Assembly (NCBI RefSeq): GCF_016587435.1
Contig: NZ_BNJJ01000003.1
Span: 501,385-565,384 of the forward strand
DNA from: Dictyobacter formicarum
GTDB lineage: Bacteria > Chloroflexota > Ktedonobacteria > Ktedonobacterales > Ktedonobacteraceae
Direction of reading: 5' to 3'
Length of the DNA: 64,000 nucleotides
Position 1 is the first letter of the stretch. Each line of letters starts with the position of its first letter. Shown piece after piece: positions 45,780 to 54,961 of this stretch. The position numbers and the translations under genes are program-made. The notes under the pieces are model-generated. The model had not been told where the DNA came from. It was given only the letters and a program-made list of their open reading frames with translations, and searched no databases.

Positions 45780-46766
45780 TTACCGCTCCTTCTTGCCACT
45801 CTGAACATTTAGTGGAACCTCTTTATAACTGGCGCCATTACCATTACCGTTGCCATTCACATGATCCAGAATCGGCCAGAGCTCGACATGGTCGCCGATG
45901 ATCCTTACTTCGGCGCGACCATTAAAGGGTAACGTCTCAATGGCTTCTTTTGGCAGCTGCAGACGACCAGCACGGTCGATCAGAATTGACTCCCGATGCG
46001 TCTTACTGGAAAGACCAATCACCGCACTGGCCGCCGGCATGTGGGATTCTATCGTCTCCAGCATGGTTTCACGGCGTATCGTCTCAGTACTGGTGCGACC
46101 ATCACGAATGGCGATCGTGCGATCAACCGCAGCCGCAATCGTGGCATCGTGGGTGACCGTGATAATCGTCAAGCCCAGTTCATTATTGAGGCGGCGGAAG
46201 AGCTCAAAAATCTCGCTCGCAGTTACCGAATCCAGTTCTCCAGTCGGCTCGTCCGCCAGCAACACTTTAGGATTATTGGATAAGGCTACCGCGATCGCTG
46301 TACGCTGCTGCTCACCACCGGAGAGCTGCGTTGGCTTCTTCTGCTCTTTTCCGGCCAGGCCAACCAGTTCTAGCAACTCCCTGGCCCGCTTGACACGTTG
46401 TGAAGAGCTCACACCACTCAACATCTGCGGCAATTCAACATTCGCCTGCGCGCTCAATTCCGGCAGCAGATTGCGTCCGCTCTGCTGCCAGATCTGTCCC
46501 ACAATGCGGCGTCGATAATTGATGCGCTGGCCTTGAGATAGACGGGTCAGATCATTGCCATCCACAATACAACTACCGGCGCTGGGCACATCCAGGCCAC
46601 TCAAAATATTCAGAAGCGTACTTTTTCCTGAACCAGAAGCGCCCACAATGGCCATCACCTCTCCGGGCGTCACCTCTAAATCAAGACCCTGTAACGCGAC
46701 CACCTCCAGATCCGCGACCTTATATATTTTTACAAGGTTATCGCAAAGAACAATAGGGTCCGGCAT
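45780..46766 (-). CDS. ABC ATPase with C-terminal AbrB-like domain
   Basis: 328 residues. The ATPase part has Walker A GASGSGKST (about residue 43), signature [15 protein letters not shown], and Walker B VLLADEPTGELDS, of the MacB/LolD branch. A C-terminal extension follows with ILIDRAGRLQLPKEAIETL, a strand-turn like the swapped-hairpin AbrB/SpoVT fold, then a N/G-rich end. It could bind DNA, or the fold may just serve dimerisation. AAGGAG-type site precedes the ATG at 46766. Confidence 0.85.
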   Translation of the reverse strand: MPDPIVLCDNLVKIYKVADLEVVALQGLDLEVTPGEVMAIVGASGSGKSTLLNILSGLDVPSAGSCIVDGNDLTRLSQGQRINYRRRIVGQIWQQSGRNLLPELSAQANVELPQMLSGVSSSQRVKRARELLELVGLAGKEQKKPTQLSGGEQQRTAIAVALSNNPKVLLADEPTGELDSVTASEIFELFRRLNNELGLTIITVTHDATIAAAVDRTIAIRDGRTSTETIRRETMLETIESHMPAASAVIGLSSKTHRESILIDRAGRLQLPKEAIETLPFNGRAEVRIIGDHVELWPILDHVNGNGNGNGASYKEVPLNVQSGKKER

Positions 46767-47154
46767 ACTAACTCCTTTTTTCGCTGTGAAATCGGGCTAA
46801 TTTTCTACAATCGATCAAAAAATAGTATTCGCATAACATAATGCATAGAAATACAACAATGTTTTTTTCCAGCGAATATTTCTCTTATTTTACTCGCCAC
46901 TGTCTATACATACGCATAACATCCACCGGCATATCACAATATAACGCAACAAGAAAAGCGGAAACCTCATAGGTTCGGAGCTTGCCTCCGATTTGTCGCT
47001 CTCCTCAGAGCGGCGACAAATCGAGGACAAGCCCCGAATCTATAATCATGCTCCCGGCATACTCGCCTTTAATAGAGCATTGTCGTGCAGCGAGCGGAAA
47101 ATCGGAGGCAAGCTCCGAACCTATGGAATTTTACCGTCTATTTCAATTTGTCTT
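46767..47154. other. AT-rich gap with three hairpin copies
   Basis: Contains hairpin elements at 46968-46994 (stem TCGGAG/CTCCGA), a degenerate one near 47018-47044 and an inverted one at 47099-47125 (TCGGAG/CTCCGA). No gene is seen. Confidence 0.75.
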
Positions 47155-49308
47155 CTATTTCGATTTGTCTAATGAATGGTCGATCGTAGTATGTCCATTT
47201 TCACTGCCCTTCAAGATGACAATATCTTTCGCAATCGGGTTGCCGTTGCGGTCAAAATGAATCTCACCGCTGACGCCATTGACGGTGATCGTCTGCAGGA
47301 CCTGCTGGATCTGCGCCCCCGTTATATGCGACTGGCCCCGGGCCTGCAATTGTCCGTAAGCTTTGAGCAAGACCAGCGTTGCATCATAACCGAGAATCAC
47401 GTCCGCATCGGTCGCGTTATAGCCGTATGTGCCTGGTCGATATTGGCCCGCTGGATCAAAATCTTTGGCATAATCGGCAAAGAATTGAGGATGCTGCGGC
47501 TGTGAGCGCTCCTGGGCAGCAAAGGAGGTAAAGCTTAACCGCCCATAGTTCTTAAAGGCATCCAGCGAGTAGTCGCCTTCCACATAGAGGGCGTCGCCAC
47601 CCAATACTGATAGACAGGGTTGACCGGCCTGACAGGACGGGAGCCGCTTGAGCATCACGCTGGCTTCGTTGACATAGCCGGCAAAATAGATCAGGTCAGG
47701 CTTTTGCTGCAGTATATCATCCATCTGCCGATCAACGGTACTGAGATCGCCTTTGGTGTAGTCATACGGCGCGTGTATAAGCTTATGGGTGCTATCCTCA
47801 TAGTGCTGTCTGAATGCCTGTGCCAGACTCTCGCTATATGTGTCGTCGGGATCGCTCAGGAGCACAACCCGGCGTGCATGCAGTACCTGTTTGGCATAGG
47901 TGGCGGCCAGGGCCGCCTGTTGCGTATCGGGTGGCACGACACGGAAAAAGTAGGGCGAACGGCCAGAGAGCACATCACTGGTGGCAGTCGGCGACACCAT
48001 GGGCAGGTGGGCGGCCGCCAGTTCCTGCAGAGAAGAAACAACGCTCCGGCTGGTGGACCATCCTATGACGCCAACGATGGAATGATCTTTCTGGGCGGCC
48101 TGCACCACTTCCTCGGCCGTAGTGGTAGGACTCGCAGCATCCACATCCGCAGAAGCAACCATCAGCCGCAACAGCGGACGGTGGCTCTTCGCAGCCTGGG
48201 TATTATATTCTTTCTGTGCCACGTAGGCCCCTTGTAAAATATCGCGCGCACCACCGATATGTTGTTGCGAAAATACGGTCCCCACCACCAGCGTAAAGTA
48301 AGGCTGTAAGGATTCCTTGACGCTCTGATTTTCTTGATAGATCAGCAACTCTGCATCATTGCTATCCAGAGCCAGAGCCTGCTTCCACAGCTCTTTCGCG
48401 CCATCAACATCCCCCTCCAATAATTTGCTGGCCGCCTGCCGCTTCAGGTCCCCATCCTCCCGATTGGTATCAAATACCCTGCTCCCATCCACGCTAATCC
48501 CCACCGGGGCACCGCTGGCGACCGCACCACCACTATCATTGGGGCGTGATAGCGGCGAGAGCCATCCCAGCGAGGCCACACTGATGGCCAGCAGCAAACA
48601 AACCGTCACACCCCAGATCCACTTGTCGCGCAGCAGTCGATCGCGCCAGCGCTGCTGTGCGCGATAACGATGGCTCATATGCACCGGCCCATCTTTATCC
48701 ATTGCTGGCATCGGCAAGGAGAATTCTCGCCACGCCAATGTATTATTGGGCTGCTGATCCGAGCGCCGCCAGTGCTGCTGGCCAGCATCCTTGAATTGCT
48801 GCTGATTGTTGAGAAAACCCAGCATGATCAGGGCAAAGGCCAGCGTCAGCAGGGCCAGCGGCACCATCAGGTTGCCCCCAAGCTGAACCTGAAAAAAAAT
48901 CGTACCCAGAATCAACAGCAGCAAGAGTAAGCCTGAACCCTGTAGGAGGAGTGAAAAAGTTTGTTGAAACGCAGACATGCGCTGGCCAAACACGTCCCGC
49001 AATGTATCGAGGATATGCGTGGTCCGCTGTTTGCGACTCACAGGTGTCGGGAGCGGCGGTGCCTTCGCAGCTACCGACATTTGTTCTGATAATATGAGAC
49101 GATAAAAATAGTCGTCAACTACCCGATACTGCGCAACCAGTTCCTGACAACGAGAACACGATTGTAAGTGGAGATCAAAAGCGTGGCGATCTTCCTCAGA
49201 GAGGTGCTCTACACGTGTTACCTCAAGCTTCTCAGCCCAGCGATCACACATGACGTGCATGAACACATCCTCCATCGGATCATGCCCTGCATCGTTTTGC
49301 CTTGACAT
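47155..49308 (-). CDS. anti-sigma factor fused to an extracellular LivJ-type binding domain
   Basis: 717 residues. A zinc-binding anti-sigma motif H47-x3-C51-x2-C54 (HLQSCSRC) opens the cytoplasmic N-terminus. Three membrane helices follow (about 119-140, 146-167, 230-251), then a short helical stretch and a type 1 periplasmic-binding domain (about 335-705) like the branched-chain amino acid receptor LivJ (YFTLVVGTVFSQQHIGGARDI, GWSTSRSVVSSL, FRVVPPDTQQAALAATYA). The gene overlaps the sigma gene by 29 bases and has its own AGGAGGAG. It probably holds the sigma factor at the membrane and lets it go when a small ligand binds outside. The binding domain is unusual for this role. Confidence 0.8.
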   Translation of the reverse strand: MSRQNDAGHDPMEDVFMHVMCDRWAEKLEVTRVEHLSEEDRHAFDLHLQSCSRCQELVAQYRVVDDYFYRLILSEQMSVAAKAPPLPTPVSRKQRTTHILDTLRDVFGQRMSAFQQTFSLLLQGSGLLLLLLILGTIFFQVQLGGNLMVPLALLTLAFALIMLGFLNNQQQFKDAGQQHWRRSDQQPNNTLAWREFSLPMPAMDKDGPVHMSHRYRAQQRWRDRLLRDKWIWGVTVCLLLAISVASLGWLSPLSRPNDSGGAVASGAPVGISVDGSRVFDTNREDGDLKRQAASKLLEGDVDGAKELWKQALALDSNDAELLIYQENQSVKESLQPYFTLVVGTVFSQQHIGGARDILQGAYVAQKEYNTQAAKSHRPLLRLMVASADVDAASPTTTAEEVVQAAQKDHSIVGVIGWSTSRSVVSSLQELAAAHLPMVSPTATSDVLSGRSPYFFRVVPPDTQQAALAATYAKQVLHARRVVLLSDPDDTYSESLAQAFRQHYEDSTHKLIHAPYDYTKGDLSTVDRQMDDILQQKPDLIYFAGYVNEASVMLKRLPSCQAGQPCLSVLGGDALYVEGDYSLDAFKNYGRLSFTSFAAQERSQPQHPQFFADYAKDFDPAGQYRPGTYGYNATDADVILGYDATLVLLKAYGQLQARGQSHITGAQIQQVLQTITVNGVSGEIHFDRNGNPIAKDIVILKGSENGHTTIDHSLDKSK

Positions 49309-49876
49309 TGACTTGCTCCTCCTCTGAAGAATAAAGCCCTTCGCGTAGTTTTACCCGAGCTTTACTAATATATGCTTTGACAGTATCAGCTCCCAGCTGC
49401 AAACGCACCGCAACTTCTTCCATCGTTAAATTCTCCATATAGTACCAGTAGAGGCATTCGCGCTGCTTGGCAGGCATGGCATCCCACATCTCGCGGATAT
49501 GCATCTCTGCCAGCACCACACTCTCTACCTGTGGCGAACCATCCGCCAGATCAAAGTCTGGATCAATCGGGGTCGGTACCTTACGCCGTTTCAACTTTCG
49601 CACATGGTCCAGGGCCACGTTGCGCGCAATTGCATACAGCCACGCTTCAAACCGAATGCACTCATGCAACGTCGGCAATTTACGCCAGGCCTTCTCAAAG
49701 GTATCCTGCACCAACTCCTCGGCGGTCTCGATACTCACATGCAGATCCTTTAGAAAAAAGTGGCGTATCCTGCGATAAAAGGTATCAAATAACCGGTCGG
49801 CTGCCTGTTGATTGCCCCTGCGCGCCTCGCTGACCAGCCATTCGAGAGAGATATCATCTGGAAGATGCGGATACAT
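49280..49876 (-). CDS. ECF-type RNA polymerase sigma factor
   Basis: 198 residues with regions 2 and 4: FDTFYRRIRHFF and AEELVQDTFEKAWRKL in region 2 (core and -10 binding), then MPAKQRECLYWYYMENLTMEEVA and ADTVKAYISKARVKLREG in region 4 (-35 binding). It lacks the long linker of group 3. AAGGGAG stands before the ATG. It is followed in the operon by its anti-sigma factor. Target promoters unknown; autoregulation is usual. Confidence 0.9.
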   Translation of the reverse strand: MYPHLPDDISLEWLVSEARRGNQQAADRLFDTFYRRIRHFFLKDLHVSIETAEELVQDTFEKAWRKLPTLHECIRFEAWLYAIARNVALDHVRKLKRRKVPTPIDPDFDLADGSPQVESVVLAEMHIREMWDAMPAKQRECLYWYYMENLTMEEVAVRLQLGADTVKAYISKARVKLREGLYSSEEEQVNVKAKRCRA

Positions 49877-50366
49877 AGCCGGACTCCCTTCACTCTAAGT
49901 AGAAATAGTGAGATGATCTGCCCATGCTTCCCCTGCCGCCAGACGCAACAGATGAACAGCCAGTCACAGTCCACTTCCCTTCCCTGGCAGTATCATTTAA
50001 AAAAGGATACCATCTCTTACGACGCTCTTGCTATCCATTAATCAATACTCTCTGCTATCAATTTCCTGGACTCGCAAAAACTATCCATCGCTGATATGCA
50101 CGACCCACTTATTTTTCCCTCTTACAAAAAAGTGCAGCCAAAAAGGTAATTTTATGCAACCAATTATTAATATTCCCCACAAAACTATTGATTTTTATCA
50201 AATCACATGGTATCATTCCTCATATCAATAAAAAACCACCAAATTGAAGGCAAATTTTACCAAACTGAACAGTATGTGGGGCGGCGGTAGTGAGCCACGC
50301 AAGACGGATGAATGAGAAGGGCTGGCTGACCTGCCGGACAGCTATTACCGAAAAGGAGAAAACGAT
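49877..50366. other. intergenic gap between divergent operons
   Basis: AT-rich core at 50090-50260, no gene. Holds the promoter of the sigma/anti-sigma operon (minus) and of the DUF2089/DUF4097 operon (plus). No ECF -35 (GGAAC) was clear enough to call. Confidence 0.5.
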
Positions 50367-50600
50367 ATGTATACCGAATTACAACTGCTCAACGCAACAA
50401 CTGCTCACCGGGATAGAGAGATCCGTCAGGACATTGAACGTAATCAGTTGGTCAGCAATCTTTCACAGCCTACCCTGGGTGCCAGGATGATTAGCAAGGT
50501 TGGTCACTCTCTGGTCAATCTGGGCCAACAACTGGAACAGGTTGCCCAACCTAAAAAACCAGCTTTCCATGGCCCAAAAACCGGGCAGTTACATGCCTGA
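50367..50600 (+). CDS. small protein, first gene of the DUF4097 operon
   Basis: 77 residues, polar and helical, with IRQDIERNQLVSNL and VGHSLVNLGQQLEQV. AAGGAG stands 9 bases before the ATG. I recognise no family. Its place before a DUF2089-type gene suggests a related role. Confidence 0.6.
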   Translation: MYTELQLLNATTAHRDREIRQDIERNQLVSNLSQPTLGARMISKVGHSLVNLGQQLEQVAQPKKPAFHGPKTGQLHA

Positions 50601-50677
50601 GCGTCTGGCGACAGCCCTGCTGTTGCGCTTGTAACCTTTGTCTTTCTAAACACACAACGATGAGGAGAAACAGCGGT

Positions 50678-51037
50678 ATGTATCCATTGATTACTAGAGA
50701 TCCAGTGAGTGGCGAGGAATTGATTGTCACCCGCCTGGAGTGCCCGGCCAGCGGCGTCACCCTTGAAGGACGCTTTAGCCTGGGCTGGATCGGTCGGCTC
50801 ACCCGTGAGCAACTGGATTTCGTCGAGCTACTTGTAAAATATCGTGGCAATATCCAGAAGCTGGCCGCTGAAATGAACATTGCTTACAATACGGCTCGCA
50901 GTCGCCTGGACGATATCGTGACCGCCCTGGGAGGCACCCCCGAATTTGATGGGCGCGTCGATCGGCGGGCCGTGCTGGATAAGCTGGCCGCCAAAGAGAT
51001 CAGCGTCGAAGAGGCCATGAAGCTGTTGAAAGGCTAA
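50678..51037 (+). CDS. DUF2089-family protein (HTH-like)
   Basis: 119 residues. DPVSGEELIVTRLECPASGVTLEG is the DUF2089 start and NIQKLAAEMNIAYNTARSRLDDI is a helix-turn-helix-like segment; LDKLAAKEISVEEAMKLLK ends it, a SHOCT-like motif. GAGGAG precedes the ATG. It precedes two more SHOCT/DUF4097 genes. Probably a regulator of the operon. Confidence 0.8.
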   Translation: MYPLITRDPVSGEELIVTRLECPASGVTLEGRFSLGWIGRLTREQLDFVELLVKYRGNIQKLAAEMNIAYNTARSRLDDIVTALGGTPEFDGRVDRRAVLDKLAAKEISVEEAMKLLKG

Positions 51038-51041
51038 GACT

Positions 51042-51416
51042 ATGGCGCTATCCAAAGAGGAACGCAATCGCATCCTGGCGCTGGTGGAATCCGGCCGGAT
51101 CAGTGCGGTCGAGGCGGCCCAACTCTTAGATACACTGGAAACCGAGATCATCCGACCGCCAGAAGTTGTCCGTGAACGCACACTGCGTATTCGCGCCACC
51201 AGCCTTAATCAGAATAAACAGCATAAAAATGTTATTGCCAGTATGCCAGTACAATTGCTCAAAACCAGTGTACGTCTGGGAGGCTATCTGCTTCCCCAGC
51301 TTGACTCCCGCACCATCACGGATGTCCTGCGCTCCATTGAAGATGGAAGTACTGGCCGTCTGCTCGATATTCAGGACCTGGAACAGGGCGAACGTCTCGA
51401 AGTCTTTGTTGAATAA
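51042..51416 (+). CDS. SHOCT-like domain protein
   Basis: 124 residues. EERNRILALVESGRISAVEAAQLLD is a SHOCT-like helical motif typical of proteins next to DUF4097 genes. The C-terminal half has a strand-rich SIEDGSTGRLLDIQDLEQGERLEVFVE. Starts 4 bases after the previous stop. Likely a partner of the DUF4097 protein. Confidence 0.75.
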   Translation: MALSKEERNRILALVESGRISAVEAAQLLDTLETEIIRPPEVVRERTLRIRATSLNQNKQHKNVIASMPVQLLKTSVRLGGYLLPQLDSRTITDVLRSIEDGSTGRLLDIQDLEQGERLEVFVE

Positions 51417-51461
51417 ATGATGCTTTCTACTCTCTAACCTAAAAGCGAAGGAGAAATAGCT

Positions 51462-53417
51462 GTGAAGAAGTCTTTTTCTGCTAACAGCATCGAATATGTC
51501 AATTTTTCAAACATCCATGAGTTTCTACATGTGCGTGGCTGGGACCAGTCCTCTATCGAGGTCGAAAGCGACGGCGACTATGCCGTTGACGATCAGTCCG
51601 ATACCAGTTTCAACCTGTCGGATGCTCAGGAGGGCCTGACGGTGTCGGTACCTTTTGAGAGCATCGTGACTGTAGTAGAAGCTCACGATGGAGTGAATAT
51701 AGAGCAGGTGCGCCAGGTGATCGCACGCAATATTCACGACGATCTCAGCCTGAAAGAGATTCAGGGCGAGGTTACGCTCACCCATATCGATGGCGATGTC
51801 AGCCTGGAAAATATCCGTGGCGCTGTGACACTGGAAACCATCAATGGCGACGTAGCGGCCAAAGATGTGGCGGAGATTCGTTCTGAGGAGCGCTTGCATG
51901 GCGATGTCTCCCTGAGCAATATCACTGGCGCGTACTTGCAGGCAATTGGCAACGATCTCTGGCTTCAGGAGGTCGAGGAAGCGACTATTGGTAGCGTCGG
52001 CAACGATCTGGGCGGGCAAGACATCAATACTTTGCGCTGCGACAACGTTGGAAATGATGCCCAGATCACGGGCAAGCGAGAGACCACCGTCACGCTGGGC
52101 AATGTGGGTAATAGCCTGACCATTCAGGAGGTAGCCGGCCTGACCATCAATAACGTCGGCAACGATTGCCGGATCAGCCAGAGTCCCCAGGCTGACGTTA
52201 CGCTTGGCCGTATCGGTAGCGATCTCAATATTCAGGACGTCGCCCAGGTGACGCTGGGCAGCGTCGGCAGCGATGCACGCATCAGTAACGTACAGGGTAA
52301 CGTGACGCTGGGCAATATAGGTAGCGATGTGGCACTCACCAATATTGGTGGTGAAGTTCGTGCCGGATCAGTCGGCTCGGACGCGGTACTCAAAAATGTG
52401 CATGGCCCCGTCAACACTGGCAACGTCGGCTCGGACCTGTACCTGCAGACAGATTTTGAGCCGGGCAGCACCTCCTACCTGCGCGTAGGTAGCGACGCCA
52501 CAGTTGTCTTGCCCGCCGAGCCTAACGTCACCATCCAGGGCACGATTGGTGGAGACATCACCGGTCGCTCCATCGTATCCAACTCTATCGGCAATCGCGC
52601 CACACTGGTCTATGGAGATGGAGCCGCGCACCTGGAGCTGATGGTCGGAGGCGACCTGCACCTGCGCGGCGAGAAGGGTCCACGCAGCAGTAGCAGCGAG
52701 GGCGGTGCCTGGTGGAACGACTTCAGCCGTAGCATGGCCGATTTCGGCCGTGAGATGGGCAACATTGGTCGCGACTTGGGCGCCGAGATCAGCGCCACCG
52801 TCAATAGCGCCACCGCCTCGATCAGCGCGGATATAGTCAACGAGGTCGCCAACCAGGCAGAGCATCAGAAGATCATCTTCAAAGCAGAGAAGCAACGTCA
52901 GAAGGCTGAGCGACAGGCTCAGCGCGCTCGTGAACGGGCTTACGAGCGTGCCCAGCGTGATCGCGAGCGAGCCGCCCGCTTCCATTTTCGCATCAACGAG
53001 CGCCAATGGAGCATGGACCCCGAGCGCATCAATCGCATTGTCGATCAGGCTCAGCGTGCCGCCTCCGAAGGGGTTCAGGGCGCCCTGGAAGCTGTTGAGC
53101 AGGCCCTCAAAAACATGAATGTACCAGCGCGACCGCCGATGCCGCCAACACCGCCGGTTCCACCGGTCCCACCTGTTCAGGGACAGCCATCACGACAGCC
53201 CCAGGAGACACCAGCCACCAGTCAGGCTCAAAGCTTTGACGAGCGCGCCCAGCCTGAGGTACCGGTCGCACCCGCCGAAGACCTCCAGCCAGCCTCCAGC
53301 GGGACTACGCCTCCGGTCGATATCGAGCAGGAGCGCGAAGCCATCCTGCGCATGATCGCCGAAGGCCGCATCACCCCCGAAGAAGGAGACATGCTCCTGG
53401 AAGCCCTCGGCAACTAA
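51462..53417 (+). CDS. DUF4097-type repeat protein (YvlB/LiaX-like)
   Basis: 651 residues from a GTG with AAGGAG upstream. About residues 60-400 are a solenoid of short strands with a repeated motif [NI/V]GxD-[V/L]xLxx (for example TLGNIGSDVALTNIGGEV, AGSVGSDAVLKNVHGPV), typical of DUF4097. After it comes a charged helix (about 465-520) and a proline-rich linker PPMPPTPPVPPVPPV. The last 40 residues again are SHOCT-like, EREAILRMIAEGRITPEEGDM. Membrane stress or envelope defence roles are known for relatives (LiaX, YvlB), which is the best guess here. Confidence 0.8.
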   Translation: MKKSFSANSIEYVNFSNIHEFLHVRGWDQSSIEVESDGDYAVDDQSDTSFNLSDAQEGLTVSVPFESIVTVVEAHDGVNIEQVRQVIARNIHDDLSLKEIQGEVTLTHIDGDVSLENIRGAVTLETINGDVAAKDVAEIRSEERLHGDVSLSNITGAYLQAIGNDLWLQEVEEATIGSVGNDLGGQDINTLRCDNVGNDAQITGKRETTVTLGNVGNSLTIQEVAGLTINNVGNDCRISQSPQADVTLGRIGSDLNIQDVAQVTLGSVGSDARISNVQGNVTLGNIGSDVALTNIGGEVRAGSVGSDAVLKNVHGPVNTGNVGSDLYLQTDFEPGSTSYLRVGSDATVVLPAEPNVTIQGTIGGDITGRSIVSNSIGNRATLVYGDGAAHLELMVGGDLHLRGEKGPRSSSSEGGAWWNDFSRSMADFGREMGNIGRDLGAEISATVNSATASISADIVNEVANQAEHQKIIFKAEKQRQKAERQAQRARERAYERAQRDRERAARFHFRINERQWSMDPERINRIVDQAQRAASEGVQGALEAVEQALKNMNVPARPPMPPTPPVPPVPPVQGQPSRQPQETPATSQAQSFDERAQPEVPVAPAEDLQPASSGTTPPVDIEQEREAILRMIAEGRITPEEGDMLLEALGN

Positions 53418-53441
53418 ACAACCATCTCATTCGATCACGTG

Positions 53442-53487
53442 AGGGAAGAGGATAGGCTTACTACCAGGCCCATCCTCTTCCCTTTTT
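53442..53487 (+). terminator. terminator of the DUF4097 operon
   Basis: Arms AGGGAAGAGGAT / ATCCTCTTCCCT, then a T run. Confidence 0.8.
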
Positions 53488-53508
53488 CTATACATGATGG
53501 GGAGGTCG

Positions 53509-54744
53509 TTATAGAGTTTTCAAAATAGCGATCAGGCGGTCAATTTCAGCGCGCGTATTGTAATGGACCAGGCCGACGCGCACGATACCTCCCTGCTCAT
53601 CCAGTCCCAGACGTTCGAGGGCGGCCAGGGCATAGAAATTTCCGCTCCAGACGTAGATCTCTTCGCGGGCCAGGCGTTCCGCCACCGCGCTGGGATCCCA
53701 GCCAGGCAAAGTAAAGGAAAAGGTAGGGACGCGAGATGCAATACGCGCGGCATCTGTAATGCCCCATATATGCAATCCTGGTACCGTTTGCAGACCCTCT
53801 AGCAGAGCCAGGCTCAATGAGCTCTCATAATTCTCAATCGCCTGCATACCTGCTCTCAGCGCCTGTTCGCGTGTCGATCCTTGCGCACCGTCCTCGGGTC
53901 CATAGGTTGTTCCCAGCCAGGCCAGATACTCCAGTGCTCCCAGCACGCCAGCGATCGATTCAAAGCTCTGCGTGCCGGTCTCAAACTTATCCGGTGTATG
54001 ATTCTCTGCTGGCCGCACTTTATAGGCCGTCAGGCGCTCCAGCAGCTCATATTTGCCATACAGGATACCTGTATGGGGTCCAAAGAACTTATAGGCCGAG
54101 CAGGCTAGCAAATCACAATCCAGAGCCTGTACGTCGATACTCTTATGTGGCGCATACTGCACGGCATCCACAAAGCAGAGCGCGCCCGCACTGTGGGCTA
54201 TTTGGACCACCTTCTGGACATCATTGATCGTGCCCACGGCATTCGATGCATAGCCGACCGCCACCAGCTTCGTGCGCGGCGAGATCGCCTCCTCCAGCAC
54301 CTGCATGTCCAGCGTGCAATCCTCGGGATGAAAGTCGACCCAGCGCACCTGGCAGCCGCGATCCTCGGCGATTAAGAGCCAGGGCGCGATATTGGCATCG
54401 TGATCCAGGCGCGTCACTACCAGTTCATCGCCAGGCTCCAGCAGACGCGCAATGCTGCGACTGATATGGAACGTCAGGCTCGTCATATTCTGACCAAAAA
54501 TAATCTCTTCTGGACGGGCTGCGTGTAAGAAGGCAGCCACCGCCTCACGCGCCTCCCATACCACGGCATCCGAAGCCTGGCTGGTGCGGAAAGCGCCACC
54601 ATGATTGGCGTTGGAATGCAAGAAATATCGCTGCATGCGCTCGATCACCTCTTGCGCCACCTGAGTGCCACCGGGATTATCAAAAAAGGTCGCTCCTGAA
54701 GCAAGCGCTGGAAAATGCGTACGCACGGCATCAATGTTGAGCAT
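53509..54744 (-). CDS. cysteine desulfurase-like aminotransferase class V
   Basis: 411 residues of the PLP fold type I, SufS/CsdA-like branch. GATFFDNPGGTQ and ANHGGAFRTSQ are typical near the start, and the catalytic lysine lies in CSAYKFFGPHTGI; FVDAVQYAPH binds PLP. A cysteine at the usual active-site loop position is not obvious, since the segment after the loop reads TYGPEDGAQGS, so it may not be a true desulfurase. Start at 54744 after CGGAGG. It is far from sufB. Confidence 0.75.
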   Translation of the reverse strand: MLNIDAVRTHFPALASGATFFDNPGGTQVAQEVIERMQRYFLHSNANHGGAFRTSQASDAVVWEAREAVAAFLHAARPEEIIFGQNMTSLTFHISRSIARLLEPGDELVVTRLDHDANIAPWLLIAEDRGCQVRWVDFHPEDCTLDMQVLEEAISPRTKLVAVGYASNAVGTINDVQKVVQIAHSAGALCFVDAVQYAPHKSIDVQALDCDLLACSAYKFFGPHTGILYGKYELLERLTAYKVRPAENHTPDKFETGTQSFESIAGVLGALEYLAWLGTTYGPEDGAQGSTREQALRAGMQAIENYESSLSLALLEGLQTVPGLHIWGITDAARIASRVPTFSFTLPGWDPSAVAERLAREEIYVWSGNFYALAALERLGLDEQGGIVRVGLVHYNTRAEIDRLIAILKTL

Positions 54745-54961
54745 AAAATCCTCCGAGGATATTTGAAATTGAAAAACGGCACAGCTCATTGTATCACGAG
54801 AACCTCTGATATATAGCTGCATCAGGCGGGAATATTATACTACAATTGAAGAGTCTTGGTGCGGCAAAACGCCGTTTCAGCTGTCACTTGATAGCAAAGT
54901 GCTACGTATAACAATAAACAGACAAATAATTATCATGGATATAGACACGAAAGGATGTAGT

